Positions 38,370 through 47,800 of a DNA stretch of 64,000 nucleotides are shown one piece after another. The DNA is from Lewinellaceae bacterium. GTDB taxonomy: Bacteria; Bacteroidota; Bacteroidia; Chitinophagales; Saprospiraceae. The translations under genes and the position numbers were made by a program. The notes beneath the pieces were generated by a model. That model was given only the letters and a program-made list of their open reading frames with translations. It was not told where the DNA came from and did not search any database. The stretch lies in NCBI GenBank assembly GCA_016710765.1, contig JADJUJ010000001.1, forward strand, positions 1 through 64,000. The letters run 5' to 3'. Each line of letters starts with the position of its first letter. Position 1 is the first letter of the stretch.

Positions 38370-39323
38370 ATGGGACACATGAAAAAATCATTCGAACCGG
38401 AAACAACAGGACAACAGGGATATATTCAAAAACTTAAAGAACAACGTCAAAAAAAATCTGCTGTGAGCAAATCAACGCAAAGGCAATTTCAGGACCCCGA
38501 AGCACTTCCGCTTGACATTTTGTTCCGGCAGATTTGGGTTCGCCTTCGCAGGAACTGGATCGCACTCAAGTACCGCGCCGACAGCCTGACGCTGGGTATG
38601 TTTCGCAAACAAATGGCCCTAAAACTGAGTGTAATCGGGGTTTCCGGCTATATTTTACTGGGCAGCAACCGGGAATTCACCATCTTATCCTCCACCAAAT
38701 CAGGTGACCTGCCAGAAGGCATGAGTATTATGGCAGAGAATAATCTGGATGGAAGCAAAGGCTCCCGGTCCATTTTGGTACCCGCTAAAATGACCAAGGA
38801 ATTGCCTAAGTTACACAATAACGTGGAAGCATCGGGAAAACCTTCTCCGGCAAAAATCAGCAACAGCAAACTGATCAATGCAGATGCCCAAACCCGCCGA
38901 TACATAGAGCGCTTCCATAAAATCGCTATGGCAGAAATGGAAAGATACGGGGTTCCAGCCAGCATCAGTCTTGCCCAGGGCCTCATTGAAAGTCGCGCTG
39001 GCAACAGCACCCTGGCAGCCAAAAACAACAACCATTTTGGCATCAAGTGTTTCGCGAGAAATTGTGGCAAAGGGCATTGTACCAATCATACGGATGATTC
39101 CCACAAGGATTTCTTCCGAAACTATAAATCGGCATGGGAAAGCTGGCGGGCACACAGCATTATGATTTCAACAGGGAGGTATGCCAAGTTGAAAAAATAT
39201 GGCAGCGACTACAAAAAATGGGCCTACGGCTTGCGGCAACTCGGATATGCTACCGACCGTACCTATGCCGACAAATTGATCGGAATCATTGAACGGTACG
39301 ATCTGCACCGATATGACCGTTAA
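38370..39323 (+). CDS. Glucosaminidase-domain cell-wall hydrolase, membrane-anchored
   Basis: The 317-residue protein has a basic cytoplasmic N-terminus and one membrane anchor (about 82-98). A periplasmic linker leads to a glucosaminidase domain (about 172-317), which contains the likely catalytic Glu207 in AQGLIESRAGNSTLA, the NNHFGIKC segment, and GYATDRTYADKLI. Enzymes of this domain cleave the glycan backbone of peptidoglycan. Bacteroidota versions often add LysM repeats; none are present here. It is transcribed alone from the strong promoter at 38292. A second ATG at 38379 is an alternative start. Confidence 0.88.
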   Translation: MGHMKKSFEPETTGQQGYIQKLKEQRQKKSAVSKSTQRQFQDPEALPLDILFRQIWVRLRRNWIALKYRADSLTLGMFRKQMALKLSVIGVSGYILLGSNREFTILSSTKSGDLPEGMSIMAENNLDGSKGSRSILVPAKMTKELPKLHNNVEASGKPSPAKISNSKLINADAQTRRYIERFHKIAMAEMERYGVPASISLAQGLIESRAGNSTLAAKNNNHFGIKCFARNCGKGHCTNHTDDSHKDFFRNYKSAWESWRAHSIMISTGRYAKLKKYGSDYKKWAYGLRQLGYATDRTYADKLIGIIERYDLHRYDR

Positions 39324-39386
39324 AATTTGGCTTGCAAGCTGAGTCGCAAGTAGCAGAAATATCTAAGTGCTTAACCCCGGCTTTGC

Positions 39387-40025
39387 CTATCCTTGCACGT
39401 ACACAACAGACTTTTCTTCGAAAAAGGGCTCTTTAAAAAAATCAGCAATGGGAAACACTTCTGTGTAGTCCTTTCCTTTCCCTGGCAACAGTTTAATTTC
39501 TTGCTGCAGGTTACCGCCCTTTAAGGCGATAACCCCATTGGGATACGCGTGCTGGTGCTTTTTCTTCAACACGCGCTGACTCCACACCAACAGTTTGTCG
39601 AGCGTCGTTACACCCCGGGTAAGCACGAAATCAAAATTGGCGCCGGCTTTGATTTCCTCTGCCCGCCCCTGAAAGGCATTTACATTGCTGAGTCCCAGGG
39701 CATTTGCTACCTCCTGCACAACCCTTATCTTTTTACCGGTACCGTCGATAAGGACGAATTGAACCTCCGGAAACAACACGGCAAGCGGGATACCCGGAAA
39801 ACCACCACCTGTTCCCAAATCAAGCAGCTCAGCGCCCGGTACAAAATCAAAAACCTTGGCTATCGCCAGCGAATGAAGAATGTGGCGTTCCTCCAGGTTT
39901 TCAATATCCTGTCTGGAGACCACATTAATTTGGGCATTCCATTCCTGGTAAAGCAATGGCATGCGCTCAAATTTTTCGATCTGATCCGGCGTTAAATTGG
40001 GAAAATATTGGGCAATCAATTTCAT
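39387..40025 (-). CDS. rsmG: 16S rRNA (guanine-527-N7)-methyltransferase RsmG
   Basis: The 212-residue enzyme methylates G527 of 16S rRNA using S-adenosylmethionine. The class I methyltransferase motif LLDLGTGGGFPGIPLA is at about 67-82. The N-terminal segment with EWNAQINVVSR and EERHILHSLA matches the RsmG (GidB) signature. The length is normal. It starts 9 bp after the sigma-like TPR gene on the same strand, forming a two-gene operon. Only the C-terminal 30 residues are less conserved. Confidence 0.95.
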   Translation of the reverse strand: MKLIAQYFPNLTPDQIEKFERMPLLYQEWNAQINVVSRQDIENLEERHILHSLAIAKVFDFVPGAELLDLGTGGGFPGIPLAVLFPEVQFVLIDGTGKKIRVVQEVANALGLSNVNAFQGRAEEIKAGANFDFVLTRGVTTLDKLLVWSQRVLKKKHQHAYPNGVIALKGGNLQQEIKLLPGKGKDYTEVFPIADFFKEPFFEEKSVVYVQG

Positions 40026-40034
40026 AGGTTTGCT

Positions 40035-41293
40035 TTATTTGCGCAGGTCATCCAGCATTTTCTGAGCCAATTCCCGCCTGTCTTCATTGGTGGTTTGAGC
40101 AATAAAGCGTTCTACCGCCCGGGAGGCCTTGTCCCTTAAATCTGGCCGGTAAGTTGCCACCTTCACAAAACAAAGGGCTTGGTACCAGTATATTTCCTCT
40201 CCAAACGACTCCAGATCGTCAATTTTTGAGAAATACATCAATGCAATACCCGGCTCTTCTTCTTTTAAACATACAATACCCAGATAATACAATACATCGG
40301 AGGAACAATCTGATTCCCCGGAATCTAATATATCTTCCAGAATAGAACGAGCAACACTGTAGTCATTCGCCTGATAATAAGCATCAGCCTGGGTTAACAA
40401 TTCTTCACATCGCACCAGATGTACCTTCCCATCCTCCGATGCGGCATACCGAGCATTAAAATCCGACAACATACTGCTCGGAGGGTCGAAATTTTCAACA
40501 AATACCTCCTCGGCATCTTTCGGCCGATTGAAGTAGGTCCAGCTGCCATAGCCCAGCGTAAGGAGCAATAAAGCAATGAAAACATTGCGTGCAATTCGGT
40601 TCCCATTCCCTGATGCAGGCAAATAAGAAGGATCCTGTCGATTGTCTGCAGCCTGAATTTGACGCCAGCGGTCACTTCCCGCGGTATCCCTTAATGCTGA
40701 AATTACCCAATCGGGCCATTCTGGTTGGCCAGGAATATTGGCAAGTCGCAGGTCGGATCGAAAGGATTGATACCAAGCAGCCTTATTTACGAGAAAATAA
40801 GATTCAGAACGATGAAGCTGCACGGCTATGTCAGCATCATGGAGTTCCTGACCGATCGACATCCGTACGTATGCCCTACCGGGGTCGGGAAGTCGGTTGA
40901 GTTGCTTCCAAACAAATATATGGTTCCGAGTCTTTTGCAGCGCTTCATGCGATGGAATCACCAACGGTAAATCTGTAGTTTCTCCAGTTTCATCACCCGG
41001 AGAGGTTTGGCCTCGCTCCTGCATCCAACTGCGAAAATGTGCCAGTGCCAGTGCTTGCAAGGCAGCACCTAAATCCAGATCGGATGGAAGCGGTTGAAGG
41101 AAGTGCTGTTCCGCCAATTCTTCCAGGGCTGTTTTAAAAAGACTGCTCCATCTGCAGAGCTGCCCCCAGTAGCAGCAATCAAATTCACAACGGCCGCTTT
41201 GTGCGTTGCAAACAACACATCCAATGCAACGGGCTCTCCATCGCATAGCCCTTGCAGCAAATCCGGACGCTGATATTCCTGTTCGTCAGTCAT
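40035..41293 (-). CDS. Sigma-like domain fused to membrane helix and TPR-like region; one frameshift
   Basis: A first frame from ATG 41293 encodes about 50 residues that look like sigma region 2 (LLQGLCDGEPVALDVLFATH). The second frame carries the rest, so one missing T at 41136-41140 (a T5 run on the coding strand) explains the break. Joined, the protein is about 419 residues. It shows a sigma-4-like helix-turn-helix stretch (LPDPGRAYVRMSIGQELHD, DIAVQLHRSESYF), a membrane helix (NVFIALLLLTLGYGSWTYF), and a C-terminal helical-repeat region with TPR spacing. I infer a membrane-tethered sigma-like regulator. It lies immediately upstream of rsmG. Confidence 0.65.
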
Positions 41294-41393
41294 GAATGCT
41301 ATAAATAATCTTCAAAGGTAATCACGCAGGGCTGGTCTGCAAAATATGAATAGATGAACGCTTTAATAGGCCCGACCAAGCAGTTATTAGAAT

Positions 41394-41426
41394 AAAAAAA
41401 GAGCCAGGACATTGCTGCCCGGCTCT
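41394..41426 (-). terminator. Intrinsic terminator of the Hsp20 operon
   Basis: A 9-bp stem with one mismatch (41400-41408 with 41418-41426) is followed on the minus strand by seven T. It lies 60 bp beyond the stop of the second Hsp20 gene. Confidence 0.75.
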
Positions 41427-41488
41427 ATGAAAACACCTAAAACCCTATTAATTGCTTGATGAAAATCGACTTTTTTTAATTGGCTCGA

Positions 41489-41935
41489 TTAGCCGCCAAT
41501 TTCAATGGTTCGAATGCTGGGTTTTTGATCTTCCTTTTTAGGAAGGGATATTTCAAGCACTCCATTATGATAAACAGCGGCAAGTTCATTATTGTTCACG
41601 CTGTCGGGCAAAGTAAAATGGCGGGTGAATGCACTTTTTTGAAACTCCCTGCGGGTATACTTTGCGTCAGTTTTTTCGGTATCAACTTCGTGTTTACCGA
41701 GAATCGTCAGCTGCTTGCCCTCTGTTTTTACCTCAAAATCTCGCTTCTCAAAACCAGGCGCCGCCAAAGCTATCACAAATTGCTTATTATCCTCCGTGAT
41801 GTTAACTGCCGGGCGGAAATTTGAAACATCCGTTCCGATAAAATTGGAAATATCCCGGTTGAAAAAATCCTCCATAAAACTGTCCACCAAAGATTTGGTT
41901 CTGGGTGTGCTTTGATTTTTAATCAGGCCATTCAT
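41489..41935 (-). CDS. Small heat-shock protein Hsp20, second copy
   Basis: The 148-residue protein has an alpha-crystallin domain at about 40-135 with the usual strands (NITEDNKQFVIALAAPGF, KREFQKSAFTRHFTLPD) and the C-terminal I-x-I-like anchor (RTIEIGG). It holds unfolding proteins as a large oligomer in the cytoplasm. The neighbouring gene 52 bp upstream encodes a second Hsp20, so the pair is an operon from local duplication. The two differ clearly in the N-terminal arm, which sets subunit exchange and clients. Confidence 0.92.
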   Translation of the reverse strand: MNGLIKNQSTPRTKSLVDSFMEDFFNRDISNFIGTDVSNFRPAVNITEDNKQFVIALAAPGFEKRDFEVKTEGKQLTILGKHEVDTEKTDAKYTRREFQKSAFTRHFTLPDSVNNNELAAVYHNGVLEISLPKKEDQKPSIRTIEIGG

Positions 41936-41987
41936 AATTTAACGTTTTTTTAACATTTTAGAATATGGGTTCACTGAAGTTGCCGTA

Positions 41988-42398
41988 TTAAGCAATCTCA
42001 ATCGTACGCACTACAGGCTTCATCTCTGGCTTGAAAGCCAGCGTAATGCACATAACACCGTTGGTATAAGTCGCCTTAACGGAGTCGGTATCAATGGTAT
42101 CAGGCAATCGGAAATTGCGCTCAAATCCCTTGAAATTGAACTCTCTGCGGTGGTAACGCATTGGCTCCTGATCAGGTTGCTCGGAAGGTTTTGTGCTTAC
42201 GTTCAGGGTATTTTTTTCGATCTTCACTTCAAAGTCCTCTCGCTTCAGTCCCGGTGCAACCAATTCTATGGTAAATCCGTCTACAGATTCCATAATATTG
42301 ATGGCCGGGCTACGAAAATCCGCGCCTTTGGCATTGTTGGGGGTAAAATCTGGGCAAAAAGGTTTGCAAACTGCTGGTTGAAATTTTACAGATGTCAT
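41988..42398 (-). CDS. Small heat-shock protein Hsp20, first copy
   Basis: The 136-residue protein has an alpha-crystallin domain at about 32-125 (INIMESVDGFTIELVAPGL, RREFNFKGFERNFRLPD) and ends PVVRTIEIA, the C-terminal oligomerisation anchor. Its N-terminus is short and Cys/Pro-rich (CKPFCPDFTP). It precedes its paralogue by 52 bp on the same strand. No clear heat-shock promoter or inverted repeat is recognisable in the 165 bp upstream. Confidence 0.92.
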   Translation of the reverse strand: MTSVKFQPAVCKPFCPDFTPNNAKGADFRSPAINIMESVDGFTIELVAPGLKREDFEVKIEKNTLNVSTKPSEQPDQEPMRYHRREFNFKGFERNFRLPDTIDTDSVKATYTNGVMCITLAFKPEMKPVVRTIEIA

Positions 42399-42581
42399 AA
42401 TACTGTTGTGTTTTATTTTTAACGTTGTACTACCTTCATTTCAATTCTTGTACCAGCAGGAAAAAATTGATTTTTTGACAGTTACAAAGCACAAAGTCAT
42501 GCCATAATGACACCTTTCCTATCACACCATGTGCCAATTTGTCACTAACACTATTTTTAACCCTTGCTCATTACGTTAAGC

Positions 42582-43350
42582 ATGTTTCAAAAAGATCTCT
42601 TCAAAGGAAAAACCGCCCTCGTTACCGGAGGAGGAAGTGGCATTGGCAAAGAAATTGCGCGCCAATTGTTACAATGTGGCACTTCGGTGTACATCGCCTC
42701 CAGAAAAAAGGAAAGGGTGGAAGCAGCACAGGCTGAACTGCAGGAATTGGGACAGGTATGGGCATTTTCACTCGACATTCGGGAACCGGAACAAGTGGCC
42801 GAATTGGCCAGATACATTAAAAGCAACAGCGGACAGCTCGATTTGCTGGTCAACAATGCCGGCGGACAATTCCCCAGCCTGGCTGTCGACATCAGTCCGA
42901 AAGGCTGGCAAGCCGTCATCAATACCAACCTCAATGGCACCTGGTACGTTACCCAGGAAATGGCCAAACAGTTTTTTTTACCACAGCAACAAGGCGCCAT
43001 CGTCAACATTGTGGTGAACAACTTTAGGGGCATCCCAGGCATGGCACATACCGCAGCAGCCCGGGCAGGCGTTAGTAACCTGACCAAAACACTGGCCGTA
43101 GAATGGGCAAAATCCGGGATTCGGATCAATTGTATTGCGCCGGGCATTATCCAAAGCAGCGGGCTGGACCAATACCCCGGAACTCACCCAAGGCATCGCG
43201 GAAACCATCCCGATGCAACGCCTTGGTACCGTAGCCGAAGTGGCTGCCCTTACGCTGTTTCTTTGCAGCCCCATGGCAGCCTACATGACCGGCGACACCA
43301 TATACATGGATGGAGGCGCCCGACTTTGGGGCGACATTTGGAAAGGATAG
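42582..43350 (+). CDS. SDR oxidoreductase of the enoyl-CoA reductase type; one frameshift
   Basis: From ATG 42582 the protein reads TALVTGGGSGIGKEIA (cofactor loop, about 12-27), then LVNNAGGQFPS at about 88. After the C run at 43175-43178 the frame must shift by one to give the C-terminal part ending at 43350. Restoring one C gives about 256 residues. The position of the usual Tyr-x-x-x-Lys is HTAAARAGVSNL, so the canonical catalytic pair is absent. This is seen in 2,4-dienoyl-CoA and trans-2-enoyl-CoA reductases, which the sequence resembles overall. It is first of a tight three-gene cluster with a 3-bp gap to the next gene. Confidence 0.8.
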
Positions 43351-43353
43351 ACG

Positions 43354-44175
43354 ATGAAAAAACGATTCATACTTTACTTGATCTACTTGTTGCCGCTAGC
43401 AGGCAAGGCGCAGGTAATTCAAGACAGTCTCTGGACCATACGCGACAGCATCCCCTGCCAGGCGTTCCTCGCAATAGAAGATAATTTGGGTCAAATTTTT
43501 GTAGTCACCCCGGACTTCAGCATCCAAAAATATGCTGCAGATGGCCACAAACTGAACCGTTACTCACAAACCAGACTCGGGCCCGTGAGCAGTCTCGACG
43601 CCACCAACCCGCTAAAGTTGCTGGTATGGTACCCGGAATTCAGTACTGTACTTTGGCTTGACCGCAGCATGACCAGTTTGGGCGCGTTAAATCTTATTGA
43701 TGCGGGCTTCCCCAATGTTCGCACCCTGGCACAAGCGCGCGATGGCAATCTTTGGGTTTACGACGAGCCCAGCTTCAAACTGATGAAAATCACGCCCAGT
43801 GGCATAAAACTGTTCGAAAGCGCTCCAATCAATCAATTGCTGGATCTTTCATTGTCCGTCAACCGCATCAGAGAAGAATCTGACGGTGTATACCTTTCTG
43901 ATCCGAATTTTGGTGTACTTCGCTTTGATAATTATGCACAATTTCGCTCCGCTGAACGCAGAAGCGGCGTGCTGGACTTGCGACAGGGCATCAATGGGAA
44001 TTTGCAAATACTGACTGCCGACAGCCTGTCTTCCATCTCCTTTTCCCTGGCCCCCCCGGCCGCTCCACTACCCCTTCCCGAGCACCCCGAAATACTGCAA
44101 TTGTGGCTGGGACACGAACACCTTCTGGCACAAACCCGTGCGCAACTGTACATTCTCGAACCCAAACAAAAGTAA
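43354..44175 (+). CDS. Hypothetical periplasmic protein, beta-propeller-like
   Basis: The 273-residue product has a signal peptide cleaved near GKAQV (about residue 20). The mature part is beta-rich with repeated blade-like strands, for example GQIFVVTPDFSIQKYAADG and GNLWVYDEPSFKLMKITPSG, as in NHL or six-bladed propellers. No catalytic motif is visible. It lies 3 bp after the SDR gene and 7 bp before the DUF1684 gene, so the three are co-transcribed. The family recurs in Bacteroidota next to similar genes, but a job for it is not known to me. Confidence 0.75.
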   Translation: MKKRFILYLIYLLPLAGKAQVIQDSLWTIRDSIPCQAFLAIEDNLGQIFVVTPDFSIQKYAADGHKLNRYSQTRLGPVSSLDATNPLKLLVWYPEFSTVLWLDRSMTSLGALNLIDAGFPNVRTLAQARDGNLWVYDEPSFKLMKITPSGIKLFESAPINQLLDLSLSVNRIREESDGVYLSDPNFGVLRFDNYAQFRSAERRSGVLDLRQGINGNLQILTADSLSSISFSLAPPAAPLPLPEHPEILQLWLGHEHLLAQTRAQLYILEPKQK

Positions 44176-44182
44176 ATACAAA

Positions 44183-44805
44183 ATGCAACGATATACTTTT
44201 ATCCTCATCTGTTGCCTATTGGCCGAAGGCTTGTGGGCACAAACGGACACCACGCGTTTTTTGCAAAATCTGCAAGAACATCGGGAACACTACAAACAGG
44301 AATTTCTTACTGAGCCACAAGCCCCGCTGACCGAAGCCGATACCGCCCAACTGGCATTTTATCCTCCAGCACTGGGTTGGCAGATAACAGCGCGCTTTGA
44401 GCAAACCCCCGACAGTCAGCCCTTTCAAATGGCCACTTATTCCGGCGCCCAAAAACCCTATCGGCAATATGGCCTGCTGCATTTTGAACAAGATGGCAAA
44501 CCTTACACCCTGGCCATCTATCAAAGTCTGCGACTGATAGAAAAGGAGGAATACAAAGACTATCTGTTTTTACCGTTCAATGACAGCCCAATGGCGAAAC
44601 GACCTACGGCGGCGGACGTTACCTGGATTTCAAAATCGGAGACATCAGCAAGGACAATACCCTGCTGCTCGATTTCAATTTATGCTACAACCCCTGGTGC
44701 GCCTACAGCGATGGCTACAGTTGCCCCATACCGCCCGCAATCAATCACATTGAACTGGCCATCACAGCAGGTGAAATGTTGTTTTTAGGTGAGAAAAAAC
44801 ATTAG
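44183..44805 (+). CDS. DUF1684 family protein; one frameshift
   Basis: From ATG 44183 a signal peptide leads into the DUF1684 domain, with YKDYLFLPF near 130 and, in the other frame, TYGGGRYLDF and the Cys-rich tail YNPWCAYSDGYSCPIPP before AITAGE. The two frames meet at CCC 44587-44589; restoring one C gives about 207 residues ending at 44805. The DUF1684 tail with its CAYSDGYSCPIPP segment is well conserved. The family has no assigned activity. The gene ends 11 bp before the convergent giant gene. Confidence 0.85.
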
Positions 44806-44816
44806 GGCGCGCCTGG

Positions 44817-47800
44817 TTACCGCACGATCGTCACATCGCCTTGCAAGCGGAGTTGCTTGTTTCGCCGGCAAAATGAAACATCCGCTTCCAGATACCAAAC
44901 ATACACCCCCGGCTGCATATCCTCGGCCCGGAATGGTCCTGTCCAGGCATCATCAAGATCGGTTGTTTCAAACATGAAATTGCCCCAGCGATCATATACC
45001 CGCATCAAGTAGCGCAGTACCACCACTTCATCGGCAAAATAAGGTCGAAAATGATGGTTTTCTGGCAAATTCGATGCCGGCGCAAACACGTTTGGAACAA
45101 ACACCAGTTCCTGATTGGGCAGTTCCGCCCAGGAAACAGCCGCTTCTGCACGCACCGTTTCGCAATTATTTGTCGCTTCCACCCAAATCGGACCAGCATC
45201 AAACACCGAAACGCTTGGTAATTTTGACCCATTGTACCAATTGTATTTTACCCCCAGCGTATCACCAGCCAATAGCGGGCTCAGCCGGATCGAATCCAAA
45301 GCACACGGAAGGGTGGCATCTTCCAGCACCAATTGCAGGCTGGGAGATGCTCCAACAACGGTATCTTTCAGAAAAAGACAACCGTTCGCATCCTGTACAA
45401 AAATGGTGTAATCACCGGCTGGCAGCGTATCAAATGCAGGACTAGCAAAAAAGTCGACGCCATCAATGGAGTACTCAAAAGGAGCGGCTCCACCTGTAAC
45501 GCCGGTTACCGACAGTGTGCCGGAAGTAATATTTGGACAGGAAGGAATCACACGCAATCCAAATGTCAGATCCGGATAAGCCAACACTGCTATGGTAATG
45601 CTGGAATCACAACCCTCCTGCGTATTCAAATGAAAGGTCATGGTATCACCAGCCAGTAGGCTGACGCCGTTAAAAGTGTAGCTACTGCCCGGACAAATGC
45701 TAACGTCCGCTACATCAGCGTATATGGGCAAGGCCGATACGGCTATCGTCAGCACCGAATCGCAGCCCTGATAGTTCGTCAAGGTAAACTGCTGAGACTG
45801 GCCTGCTGGAATATCCACGCCATTGTACGTGTACACTTCACCGGCACAAACTGCCGTACTGAAGTTGCCCGACGTGGCCGCCAAAGTCCCCACCGATACC
45901 GTCAGCACCGAATCGCAGCCCAAGTAATTCGTCAAGGTAAATTGCTGAGACTGGCCCGCTGGTATATCCACGCCATTGTACGTGTACACTTCACCGGCAC
46001 AAACTGCGGTACTGAAGTTACCCGACGTGGCCGCCAAGGTTCCAACCGAAACCGTCAGCACCGAATCGCAGCCCTGATAGTTCGTCAAAGTAAACTGCTG
46101 CGACTGGCCTGCTGGAATATCCACGCCATTGTACGTGTACACTTCACCCGCACAAACTGCCGTACTGAAGTTGCCAGACGTGGTCGCCAAGGTTCCAACC
46201 GAAACCGTCAGCACCGAATCACAGCCCTGATAGTTCGTCAAAGTAAACTGCTGAGACTGGCCCGCTGGGATGTCCACGCCATTGTACGTGTACACTTCAC
46301 CCGCACAAACTGCCGTACTGAAGTTGCCAGACGTGGCCGCCAAGGTTCCAACCGAAACCGTCAGCACCGAATCACAGCCCTGATAGTTCGTCAATGTAAA
46401 TTGCTGCGACTGGCCCGCTGGGATGTCCACGCCATTGTATGTGTACACTTCACCGGCACAAACTGCCGTACTGAAGTTGCCCGACGTGGCCGCCAAGGTT
46501 CCAACCGAAACCGTCAGCACCGAATCGCAGCCCTGATAGTTCGTCAAAGTAAACTGCTGAGACTGGCCTGCTGGAATATCCACGCCATTGTACGTGTACA
46601 CTTCACCGGCACAAACTGTGGTACTGAAACTGCCCACAGAAACAGGGAGTGACCCAACTGTAACCGTAACAATGGAATCGCAACCGGCAGCAGTGCTGAG
46701 GTTGAAGTTTTGCGAAGCACCTACTTGAACCCACTGCCCATTGTATTGCACGGAATCGCCGGGGCAGCCGCTCATTTGAACCGCTGAACCGCTGGCCTGA
46801 CAGGTAAAATGCAACAATAAGCCTACCTGATCAAAAACATCGCATCCGGAAAGCAAGGCATTGTCCTGCCCGATCACGATATCCCACTGCGAAGGCAGCA
46901 GGGCGGTGTCGATTGAAACGGCATATGCCTGCGACAATATGTTACTGAAGGCAAAACTTCCGGCCGCGCCAGATTGGGTGTTACCGATATTACTGCCATT
47001 ATCTAACAACTGAACAGGAATGCCGCTGATGAGCGTATCCGCAGCATCAATGATCCCATTGTTGTTCACATCCGACCAAACGGAGCCTAGAATCGTTCCG
47101 AAACCATCGTAAAGGTCGAGCACCAGGGGGCCGCTCTCGTTCATGCAGCCAAAAACATCAGTCAGCTCAGCCCAATAAGTACCACTTTGCTGGGCCACAA
47201 AATCGGGGCTGGTAGCGCCCGGAACCGGGTTTCCATCCTGGTACCATTGCCAGGCCACGATACCTGGTATGGAGGGCAAGCAAAGCGAGTCGGGTTTACA
47301 GCGGGTATGACAGCCACTGGGGAGGGCTTGCGCATTGGGTCCAGGCAAGATGGTCACCGGACTGCTTTTTGCTTCACACCCAAATTCGTTGATAGCCCGG
47401 ATAAAATACACACCAGCAACATCGGTATTCAACACCGGGCCTGTTGCCCCGGTATTCCAAACCAGCTGCCAGTTGGCTGGCTGCGGTCCGGTATAATTAA
47501 TCGTATTGGTATTTCCGGCACAAGCCGGGATGTTGTTCAAGTTAATGTTTAGCCCGGAGGGCACAGGATTCACTTCCACCACAAACGGATCGGCAATTGC
47601 CGTACAACCAGTGGCCACGTCTGTTACAGTAACCGTATACGTATAGGTTCCGACTGCGAGCAGGTTGTTGTGCCCTTCATCGAAGACGATACCGCTTTGG
47701 GTTGTTCCGTTGGACCAGGTATAGGTAAAACTGCCGTTCCCCTGGGTAATCAGTTTTATTTCTTCCCCATCGCAAACACTTACATTGGGGTAGGAATATC

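Noticed and set aside
45735..46640. CRISPR array
   Set aside because: Units are 153 bp, in frame and coding, with no short direct repeat and unique spacer pattern.
45942..46652. Plus-strand open frame with repetitive Arg/His-rich protein over the tandem repeats
   Set aside because: It is the antisense shadow of the 153-bp repeats in the T9SS gene; the repeat length is a multiple of three so every frame stays open.
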